Shown here: one piece after another, positions 1 through 5,927 of the stretch
Position numbering within the stretch: position 1 is the stretch's first letter
How the letters are laid out: the number at the start of each line of letters is the position of its first letter
NCBI GenBank assembly: GCA_947452875.1
Contig: CANGEZ010000144.1
Location: 1-5,927, forward strand
Reading direction: 5' to 3'
DNA: 5,927 nucleotides
From: Chitinophagaceae bacterium
GTDB taxonomy: Bacteria; Bacteroidota; Bacteroidia; Chitinophagales; Chitinophagaceae
Translations under genes and position numbers: made by a program
The notes under the pieces: model-generated
What the model was told of the DNA's origin: nothing
What the model saw: the letters and a program-made list of their open reading frames with translations, nothing else
The model's database searches: none

Positions 1-412
1 AATGCCAAAGCAATCCCCACCACCATTTACCAGTTGATTTGAATCGCAAGGCTTCGATATTATGTGAATGAACAACAAGCTTTACTTTCAAAAACCATTT
101 CGCTAAAATTCCCAACCAACCTAGATAAGGATGTTCAATGATGAGGTGTGTTGATTGTCTTTCTGCAATGATTTTCTTAAGTGTAAAAAATACAAAAGGA
201 TTTAAATACCTGGTCTTAGAATTGCTCAGTATCGGTAGGAATTCTGCTTTCAGATTTTCAGGAGTTCCATTTCCTTTAACTGAAATCAGACTAACAGGCA
301 ATTGTTTAGAAAATGCACCATAAAAAGAGGCAATGCCTTTTTGTCCACCCATTTTCGCTGGAAAAATAGGGTAGGAAGCTATCGCTGTAATATGTATTTT
401 CTTACTTTCTAT
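1..412 (-). CDS. Glycosyltransferase, GT4/GT1 superfamily (N-terminal part, cut by left edge)
   Basis: The 137 codons visible encode the N-terminal, acceptor-side Rossmann domain of a GT-B glycosyltransferase. Counting from the ATA at 412-410, a first beta strand (about residues 5-13, KIHITAIAS) leads into P18-A-K-M-G-G23, the glycine loop typical of GT4-type enzymes. Further on are a hydrophobic strand ending in E93-H-P-Y-L-G-W99 and the motif H115-S-H-N-I-E120 followed by LRFKSTGKWWW, which I recognise from Bacteroidota glycosyltransferases. Family members usually run to about 350-400 residues, so the sugar-nucleotide-binding C-terminal domain lies outside the window. These enzymes act at the cytoplasmic face and move a sugar from an NDP donor onto a lipid-linked or glycan acceptor; donor and acceptor cannot be told here. 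The gene follows the YfhO-family gene by 12 bases and is probably co-transcribed with it. The start is odd: no ATG, GTG or TTG exists between the upstream stop and the ATG at 352-350, which would delete the first beta strand. ATA at 412 (or ATA at 397, ATT at 391) fits the family better. Family assignment is firm; start and substrate are uncertain. Confidence 0.85.
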   Translation of the reverse strand, partial: MESKKIHITAIASYPIFPAKMGGQKGIASFYGAFSKQLPVSLISVKGNGTPENLKAEFLPILSNSKTRYLNPFVFFTLKKIIAERQSTHLIIEHPYLGWLGILAKWFLKVKLVVHSHNIEALRFKSTGKWWWGLLWH

Positions 413-427
413 GACTTGAGTTAATTA
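410..427 (-). other. Stop/start junction with non-canonical glycosyltransferase start
   Basis: The TAA stop of the YfhO-family gene (427-425) is in the same reading frame as the glycosyltransferase. The codons after it read TTA ACT CAA GTC ATA, then GAA AGT AAG AAA, with no standard start codon. ATA at 412-410 is the best candidate because it gives a charged, lysine-containing N-terminus (M)ESKK right before the first core beta strand, and a normal 12-base operon gap. No Shine-Dalgarno motif is visible, which is usual for Bacteroidota. A point mutation or base-calling error of ATG to ATA would look the same. Confidence 0.5.
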
Positions 428-3052
428 AACAGTTTTTTGGGCTTGTTGCTTTTTATATTCCATGAAAATAGCACCGATTAATATCAACATCATCAACCAA
501 GTGGCAATATTGCTTATGTTTCTGCCGGTGTAAAAAACTTTAGGTTCAAATTTGAAATCGATTTTGTGTTTTCCTGAAGGAACAACCATTGCTCTTAATA
601 CATAATTCGCTTTTACGAAATCTGCAGGTTGACCATCGATATAAGCTTTCCAGTCTTTATAGTAAATCTCACTGAATACGGCCAGTTTCGAGCTGCTGCA
701 ATTGCTTTCATAAGAAATAGCATCGTTCTCAAAAGCGGTCATTTTAATAGAAGACAAACTGTCTTTACCTGCGAAAGCAGTGATTTTACTTTTAAACGAT
801 TCGTCAACAACGGCTGTATCTGATGGGTTTAAAGTATTCAAAGCTTTCATTTCGGCAACAGGACCATTTACGTATTTTACGCCATTTACCAACCAACAGT
901 TACCCATAGCCGAAGGATTGAGGGATGCTACTTTTTCATTGCCTTGTTGTTGTATGAAATATTTTGTATTCAGCATGTTGATGACATTCATGTTCGGATT
1001 GCCATTTAATTGATAAGCCATTAAATCATCGTAAATGCCAATTTTAGCTGGGTGGTAACCTCCAATAGATTTGTGATAATATGATGTTTTTGATTCTTCC
1101 AAACTTGAAGTGTTCATCACCCTGAAGTTCGGGTCTTTGTCGTTTTCAATCATTGCATCAGCATTGCTTTTAGGAAATTCACCTGCCTCATAAGCATCTT
1201 TATTTTCAAAACTTTTATCATTTAAATAGTGCATGCCAAATTGAAGTAAATCAACAGTAGAAAGCAATGTAACTCCAACCAACATTATCATAGAACTGAT
1301 TTTACTTCTTAAATAAAGAGCAATTAAGCCTATGGCCAAAACAATCAATATTAATGAACGAATGATATCTGATTTAAATAAATCGGCACGATCTTGTTTT
1401 AACGCATTTAAGAATGATCTTGCTTTTTGTGAAGCATCAATATTTGGGTCCTGACTAAGATTAGAAGTCATGCCTTCTAAAATCTGGTTGTCAATTTGAG
1501 GTTTGTATTTTTCATTAAGTTGATTCATCTGCTCATTCATGTTTGCATTTTTAGCTTTGATGATGGCATTGAAAGCTGTTGTTCTTTCTTTGTTTTCTTT
1601 ACTGAAATCACTACTGATGTATAAAAATCCTGCTAATGCAAAAATGACAGCAACAGCTATCCCTGCTTTTTGGAAATGTTTCCAAGTCAACTCGTCATTT
1701 GAAGTCAATAGCTTATTGATGGTTAATGCGGCCATAATAGGGAACAATAGCTGCGGAATAACCAAGGTCATGGTTGGCACTCTGAATTTGTTGTACAGCG
1801 GGAAGTAGTCAAACATGAAATAATTGAATCCGGGTAAATGTTCACCCCATGATAACAAAATAGCGAATACGCTTGCAGCAAGAATCCACCATTTATGGCG
1901 ATTATCAAGGATAAACATACCCAAAACAAATAGAAAGCAAATGATGGCACCAAGGTATACGGGACCGTTAGTAAAAGGTTGGTCGCCCCAATATAGAGCA
2001 CCATTCATTTGACTGGCTACTTGATCCGCAGGGAAATTTGGCAGTTCTTCATTCAGGTATTTTATCAGGTGTCCATTGTCATTTATTTGTGGGAATACAT
2101 AAACATCTCCATCTCTTTCTGCCTGATGAGATCCATAGCCCATTATACCAGGAAACATAAGGCTCCAAGTTTCCACTTTACCATAACTCCACATAAAAGC
2201 ATAGTCTTTTGTAAGACCTGTGGTCTTGCCATCTTTTACATTGTCTTTTTCATTTGATTTGCCATCCATTACTAGTTGACCACCTCTTTTGGAGTCTTTG
2301 GAATAATCATAGGTAGTCATTAATACCAAAGCATTAGCAGCTACACCAATTACTCCAGCCATGGCAATGAGTCCGATGCTTTTAATGAAATGGGATGTTT
2401 GTTTGTTTTTAATAAAATAGATCAAATAAGAGATGGTCATGAATCCTATAACAAGAAAAAGGTAATAAGATATTTGCTGGTGTCCTTGGCCAATTTGCAA
2501 TGAGGTAAGTAAAGCGGTTAATGCAAAGCCTATCCAATAACGTTTATTGAAAACGAGGATGATAGCGCCAATAACAGCCGGAGCATAAGCAAGAGCAAGC
2601 ATTTGCGTGTTATGACCTGCAGTGATGATAATAGGAGAGAAGCTGCTATATGCGAATCCTATTGATCCAATAATAGCCGCAAATGGAGTGATGCCAATAC
2701 AGATGCACATGAAATAAAAGCAGATACAAGCCAAAAAGAAAAAGTTGATGGGTTGAGGGAGTCCAAATTGTATGACTTTATCAATTACAGAAAGTGGCGA
2801 CCAGTAACCTTCCATTGCGATTTGATAGCCTGGCATCCCACAAAACATGTTCGTAATCCATAATGGAAAATGACCATGTTGTTCTTTGTATTCAAAAGAC
2901 TGATGACTCATACCTTGCCAACCAGCCACATCGCCTTGTTTTAAAACTACTCCAGATTCAAGCGAAGGTTTGCAGAAAATAATGGCAACCAATAGAAAGA
3001 TACCAATAGCAATTAAATGTGGCAACAGCTTTTTGAATGAAATTTGATTCAT
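425..3052 (-). CDS. YfhO-family multi-spanning membrane protein (GT-C-like)
   Basis: Complete 875-residue integral membrane protein with about 14 predicted helices: roughly 10-27, 103-121, 123-143, 152-168, 172-190, 195-214, 224-246, 365-382, 388-402, 427-446, 463-480, 563-581, 584-603 and 845-864. The layout matches the YfhO family: a first external loop with K-Q-G-D41 and P63-LWI-TNMFCGMPG75, then ITAGHNTQM (143-151), then a large loop with KDYAFMWSYG (282-291) and FPGIMGYGS (300-308). A soluble region follows helix 13, with FRVMNTSS (643-650), YHKSIGGYHPAK (659-670), NMLNTKYFI (692-700) and, before the last helix, YYKDWKAYIDG (797-807) and YVLRAMVVPSGKH (817-829). In Firmicutes, YfhO works with a CsbB-type enzyme to add sugars from a lipid carrier to lipoteichoic acid outside the membrane. 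Bacteroidota have no such polymer, so the acceptor is unknown; D41 may be the GT-C-type acidic residue (inference). The ATG at 3052 gives MNQISFKK before helix 1, after an A-rich leader. The glycosyltransferase gene downstream supports an envelope-glycan role. Family call is strong; function is inferred. Confidence 0.9.
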   Translation of the reverse strand: MNQISFKKLLPHLIAIGIFLLVAIIFCKPSLESGVVLKQGDVAGWQGMSHQSFEYKEQHGHFPLWITNMFCGMPGYQIAMEGYWSPLSVIDKVIQFGLPQPINFFFLACICFYFMCICIGITPFAAIIGSIGFAYSSFSPIIITAGHNTQMLALAYAPAVIGAIILVFNKRYWIGFALTALLTSLQIGQGHQQISYYLFLVIGFMTISYLIYFIKNKQTSHFIKSIGLIAMAGVIGVAANALVLMTTYDYSKDSKRGGQLVMDGKSNEKDNVKDGKTTGLTKDYAFMWSYGKVETWSLMFPGIMGYGSHQAERDGDVYVFPQINDNGHLIKYLNEELPNFPADQVASQMNGALYWGDQPFTNGPVYLGAIICFLFVLGMFILDNRHKWWILAASVFAILLSWGEHLPGFNYFMFDYFPLYNKFRVPTMTLVIPQLLFPIMAALTINKLLTSNDELTWKHFQKAGIAVAVIFALAGFLYISSDFSKENKERTTAFNAIIKAKNANMNEQMNQLNEKYKPQIDNQILEGMTSNLSQDPNIDASQKARSFLNALKQDRADLFKSDIIRSLILIVLAIGLIALYLRSKISSMIMLVGVTLLSTVDLLQFGMHYLNDKSFENKDAYEAGEFPKSNADAMIENDKDPNFRVMNTSSLEESKTSYYHKSIGGYHPAKIGIYDDLMAYQLNGNPNMNVINMLNTKYFIQQQGNEKVASLNPSAMGNCWLVNGVKYVNGPVAEMKALNTLNPSDTAVVDESFKSKITAFAGKDSLSSIKMTAFENDAISYESNCSSSKLAVFSEIYYKDWKAYIDGQPADFVKANYVLRAMVVPSGKHKIDFKFEPKVFYTGRNISNIATWLMMLILIGAIFMEYKKQQAQKTV

Positions 3053-3136
3053 CGTTAATTTTTTTATTTCAGCAAAATAATGGTAATTTTTTTAAATTGC
3101 CGATTATAGACTCCATAAGTGTTTATTTATTCTTTT
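3053..3136. promoter_or_regulatory. Divergent intergenic region holding both promoters
   Basis: These 84 very AT-rich bases lie between the ATG of the YfhO-family gene (leftward) and the probable TTG start of the kinase gene (rightward), so both transcripts should start here or inside the opposite gene. On the minus strand, TTATTTTG (3080-3073) is one mismatch from the Bacteroidota -7 element TAnnTTTG, but no clear TTTG lies at the -33 position. On the plus strand, TTG at 3097-3099 followed by TAAGTGTTT at 3116 is a still weaker match. The minus-strand leader next to the ATG is A-rich (GAAATAAAAAAATTAACG), as is common where Shine-Dalgarno pairing is not used. That promoters exist here follows from layout; the exact boxes are guesses. 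Confidence 0.45.
3082..3101. repeat. Imperfect inverted repeat in the divergent intergenic region
   Basis: GGTAATTT (3082-3089) and AAATTGCC (3094-3101) are inverted copies around a 4-base T spacer. Seven of eight positions match, and the eighth is a T/G pair. It sits near the middle of the intergenic region, where a shared operator for both units could lie. In such AT-rich DNA a repeat this short may arise by chance, so the functional reading is weak. Confidence 0.3.
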
Positions 3137-3139
3137 TTG
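3116..3139 (+). other. Kinase start region: stop codon, GTG and TTG candidates, no ATG
   Basis: An in-frame TAA at 3116-3118 sets the upstream limit of the kinase frame. GTG follows at once (3119) and TTG lies at 3137; neither has a Shine-Dalgarno motif. TTG gives an N-terminus with lysines at 2 and 4 directly before the hydrophobic core, the usual signal-peptide form. GTG would add six residues (VFIYSF) before it and is still compatible with export. I favour TTG; which is used cannot be settled from sequence alone. Confidence 0.6.
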
Positions 3140-5927
3140 AAAAACAAATTCAATTATATTTTTTTTCTGAGTTTCTTCATAATTAAGCTGGGGGCTTCAC
3201 AAGACTATGCTTATAAGAATTATTCTACAAAAGATGGTTTGGTGGGTAATCATGTTTACCATTCGGTTCAGGATAAGGAAGGGTATTTGTGGTTTGCAAC
3301 CGAAACTGGAGTTAGCCGATTCGATGGGCAGCACTTTGTGAATTTTACTGTAAATGAAGGGTTGCCTTCAAATGAAATCTTAAAACTATTTGTGGATAGT
3401 AAAGGCAGGGTATGGATGATGCCTTTTGCTAATCAAATTTGTTATTATTATAAAGGCAAGATTTACAATTCAATAAATGATAGTTTATTAAAAAGAATAT
3501 CAATTAAAACAATTGTTTCGGAAATTATTGAAGACGGAAATCGTAATTTGATTTTCGCAGAAGCTACGGCCAATTTAATTGGATTGTCAGCTACCAATAA
3601 AATCTATCATTTTAATAGAATAAAGGCTGATTTCTATTCACTTGGATTAGGTAGTCAAAAACAACCACAAATATTTTTATCAAAATTTTCTAGTGATTAT
3701 GTCAAGCTCCCAACAGAATTATGCAATATAGAATTCAATAAGGATTCTATTTATTTGGTTTCTACAAACTTGAAATTTTCTTTTTTTGGAGATAATCCTT
3801 CGGAGAATTTAATATCACCTAGTTTAATGATTACTACAAATAGAGCGAATGAAAATGAAGTAGCTACTCAATTAATATTACATTCAAACCATCACGAAAT
3901 AAGTAGGCTTGCAAAAAATCCTGGTTTCAATAATTACTTTGTGATGAACGATAGTACCATATTAATAAATACAAAATTGGGTACTGATAAATTCAATTTT
4001 ATCAACTCGAAAAAGATTGATGAATATCTTGGCGGAGAAAATGTTACAAGTTGCTTAATAGATAATGAAAATAATCTTTGGTTCACAACAGCCAACCATG
4101 GTATATTTAAAATGTACTCTAACGAAATTTTAAATTTCAAATGGAAAGACAAAGGCAATTATGCCCAAACAATAACTTCTGTAGGTGGAGATGATAATGA
4201 TGTCTATGTAGGTACAATTCTCGGATGTTTTTATAAACTTAATAAAGCTGAAAATAAAATTCTTGCAAAAAAGGAAATGACTGTTGATTTTTTAAAAGGA
4301 ATGAATCAAAAGATAAAATTCAGGCAAAAAAAATTGATGATTCTAGATCAAATGACTTTCTCAGTGATAAATAAAGGAGATATATCTAGGGTAAAGATTC
4401 CAAATGATCGTCATTTTTCAATTAAAGATTTTGACATAGATAAAGAAGGAAGAGTTTTCATTGCTTATCATGCCGGAGCATGTTTTAGTGATATGAGGCC
4501 TGTAAAAAATGATTTCCAACTGGGTAATTATCACTATTTCTATAATTACAGAACAACCTCGGTAGCTGTTGGTGACACGGTCAATTATTTAGGGACTTTA
4601 TCAGGTCTTAAATGTTTTAATCAGAATGGTGTCATCAAAAATATATTACCCAATTTGCCACTCCTGAAAGTGAGCATAAATAATTTGACTTATTCAAATG
4701 GTTTACTTTGGATTGGGACTAATCAAAATGGTGTTATTTGTTTTGATGGTAAAAGGATAATAAAAAATATAACTGTTGAAGATGGGCTGCCCGAGAATTC
4801 CATAAGATGTTTATATATATGCAATCAAAAGATTTGGGTTGGTACCAATATGGGCATTGCAGAAATCTCAATAGATAATTTAAGCGATATAAAAGTAACA
4901 AGAACTTTAAATGAAATTGATGGCCTTTTATCAAATGTCACAAACGATCTTTTTGTTTCTAGAGACACTATTTATGCAGCAACTGAAGACGGCCTTTCTA
5001 TCATTACAAAACAAAGCAAGAAATCAAATGGGTTATGTATACTGAATGACCCTTTGATTAAAGTTGGTAATCGATTTGTAAATTCATCTGGCATTATGCT
5101 AAATCCCAACGAAGACATACAATTCGAATATGTTGGGATTTCTTTTAAGTCAGAAGGGGATATGAAATATAAGTATCGCTTATTAGGGATTGATTCAGTC
5201 TGGAAGTATACAAATCAACAACAGGTTAACTTTTCATTTCTTCCATATGGTAATTATAATTTAGAACTGATTGCCATAAACAAATTTGGTATTCAGAGTA
5301 GATTAGTAAGTGTACCGTTTCTTGTTAAGAAAAGGTTTTATGAAGAAAATTACTTTAGAATACTGATAGTAATGTTAACAATAGCTCTGATTTGGTTTTT
5401 ATTAAACAAACGAATTCAGATAAATAAAAATAACTACTTAAACAAGCTCCAAAACGCTCAAAAAATAATGGAGCTTGAACAAGAAGCTTTGAAAGCGCAG
5501 ATGAATCCACACTTTATTTTCAATTGTCTTAATGCCATTCAACACTATATTATTGAGAAAGATGTATTGAGCGCCAATAAATTTATTTCTTCGTTCGCAG
5601 GTTTGATTCGACAGGCACTTGATAATTCCGGCAGAAAAAGCATAACAATCGAAGAGGAAATTACTTTTTTAAAATCATATATTGAAATCGAATCAAACAG
5701 ATTCGAAGACAAGTTTATTTATGAAATTAATGTCGGGAATGATATAGAATCTTCATTGTTACAAATTCCTCCCATGTTGGTTCAGCCATTTGTTGAGAAC
5801 GCCATTAACCACGGATTGCTTCATAAGAAAGATGGCGCAGGGAAACTTGACATTGATTTTTCATTATCTGAGCAAATGCTGAAGATAATTATTTCAGACA
5901 ATGGAATAGGCAGAATAGCTTCTAAGT
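3137..5927 (+). CDS. Sensor histidine kinase, periplasmic propeller + Y_Y_Y + LytS-type His_kinase (cut by right edge)
   Basis: An uninterrupted frame of 930 codons runs off the window. Residues 1-21 form a signal peptide (MKNK, then a Phe/Ile/Leu-rich core, cleavage near GAS|QD). Residues 22-645 are a periplasmic sensor with two-component-regulator propeller repeats, for example YLWFATETGVSRFDG (50-64), EGLPSNEILKLF with W93, NLWFTTANHGIF (313-324), LLWIGTNQNG (523-532), EDGLPENSI with KIWVGT (548-570) and EDGLSII (617-623). The length would fit two seven-bladed propellers. A Y_Y_Y domain (about 660-730) with YKYRLLGIDSVW precedes one membrane helix (about 742-757) and a short coiled coil. 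The cytoplasmic His_kinase domain has QMNPHFIFN with H792 as likely phosphoacceptor. The ATPase has its N box VENAINHG (886-893) and DNGIG (921-925); the last 50-70 residues or so are missing. It should autophosphorylate and pass phosphate to a response regulator, usually LytTR type in this group, not in view. TTG at 3137 is chosen because it gives a classic signal peptide; GTG at 3119 also works, and the first ATG is residue 94. Ligand unknown. Confidence 0.9.
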   Translation, partial: MKNKFNYIFFLSFFIIKLGASQDYAYKNYSTKDGLVGNHVYHSVQDKEGYLWFATETGVSRFDGQHFVNFTVNEGLPSNEILKLFVDSKGRVWMMPFANQICYYYKGKIYNSINDSLLKRISIKTIVSEIIEDGNRNLIFAEATANLIGLSATNKIYHFNRIKADFYSLGLGSQKQPQIFLSKFSSDYVKLPTELCNIEFNKDSIYLVSTNLKFSFFGDNPSENLISPSLMITTNRANENEVATQLILHSNHHEISRLAKNPGFNNYFVMNDSTILINTKLGTDKFNFINSKKIDEYLGGENVTSCLIDNENNLWFTTANHGIFKMYSNEILNFKWKDKGNYAQTITSVGGDDNDVYVGTILGCFYKLNKAENKILAKKEMTVDFLKGMNQKIKFRQKKLMILDQMTFSVINKGDISRVKIPNDRHFSIKDFDIDKEGRVFIAYHAGACFSDMRPVKNDFQLGNYHYFYNYRTTSVAVGDTVNYLGTLSGLKCFNQNGVIKNILPNLPLLKVSINNLTYSNGLLWIGTNQNGVICFDGKRIIKNITVEDGLPENSIRCLYICNQKIWVGTNMGIAEISIDNLSDIKVTRTLNEIDGLLSNVTNDLFVSRDTIYAATEDGLSIITKQSKKSNGLCILNDPLIKVGNRFVNSSGIMLNPNEDIQFEYVGISFKSEGDMKYKYRLLGIDSVWKYTNQQQVNFSFLPYGNYNLELIAINKFGIQSRLVSVPFLVKKRFYEENYFRILIVMLTIALIWFLLNKRIQINKNNYLNKLQNAQKIMELEQEALKAQMNPHFIFNCLNAIQHYIIEKDVLSANKFISSFAGLIRQALDNSGRKSITIEEEITFLKSYIEIESNRFEDKFIYEINVGNDIESSLLQIPPMLVQPFVENAINHGLLHKKDGAGKLDIDFSLSEQMLKIIISDNGIGRIASK

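Noticed and set aside
138..323. Short plus-strand open frame of 61 codons
   Set aside because: It lies antisense to the glycosyltransferase, whose minus-strand frame has clear family motifs; it has no recognisable domain.
430..439. A6 run near the end of the YfhO-family gene as a programmed frameshift site
   Set aside because: The downstream glycosyltransferase is already in the same frame, so a shift would not join the two proteins; only stop readthrough could.
629..2257. Several short plus-strand frames and one minus-strand frame at 1768-2004
   Set aside because: All overlap the well-supported 875-residue YfhO-family gene in other frames and show no family resemblance.
3934..4934. Two short minus-strand frames (3934-4158 and 4734-4934)
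   Set aside because: They are antisense to the kinase, which is continuously open with propeller motifs across these stretches.
3137..5927. Full hybrid two-component system of the polysaccharide-utilisation type
   Set aside because: The phosphoacceptor motif QMNPHFIFN belongs to the LytS-type His_kinase family rather than the HisKA domain of hybrid systems, and no receiver or AraC-type DNA-binding domain is visible before the window ends.
1..5927. Novel defence system, mobile element, CRISPR array or RNA gene
   Set aside because: I saw no repeat array, transposase, toxin, nuclease, recombinase, or structured RNA; coding sequence fills nearly all of the window and belongs to known families.

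Overview
The window looks like the chromosome of a Bacteroidota species, probably a Sphingobacteriia/Chitinophagia/Cytophagia-type relative. The evidence is an AT-rich sequence, A/T-rich leaders with no Shine-Dalgarno motifs, and protein families typical of that phylum: a large YfhO-type membrane protein and a periplasmic-propeller LytS-type histidine kinase. I see no mobile element, tRNA, rRNA or CRISPR array. The placement rests on protein resemblance recalled from memory, not on a search.

There are three protein-coding genes in two divergent units. The minus-strand unit reads leftward from 3052. It begins with a complete 875-residue YfhO-family multi-spanning membrane protein (425-3052). 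After 12 bases comes the N-terminal 137 codons of a GT4/GT1-type glycosyltransferase that runs off the left edge (1-412). The spacing suggests one operon for building or decorating a cell-envelope glycan. The glycosyltransferase has no ATG, GTG or TTG between the upstream stop codon and its first conserved beta strand, so it appears to start at ATA (or another rare codon), or the true ATG is mutated or misread.

The plus-strand unit is one very long reading frame, 3137 to the right edge (930 codons, no stop). It encodes a signal peptide, a periplasmic beta-propeller sensor of about 620 residues, a Y_Y_Y domain, one membrane helix, and a LytS/YehU-type histidine kinase whose ATP-binding domain is cut by the window end. 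It also lacks an ATG near its N-terminus: the best start is TTG at 3137, and the first in-frame ATG is at residue 94.

The two units are separated by 84 very AT-rich bases (3053-3136), which must hold both promoters and contain an imperfect inverted repeat. The kinase may sense an envelope or extracellular signal. Control of the divergent glycan genes is possible, but nothing in the sequence proves it. Overall this is an ordinary chromosomal region. The points most worth checking are the two non-ATG starts and the poorly matching central part of the sensor.
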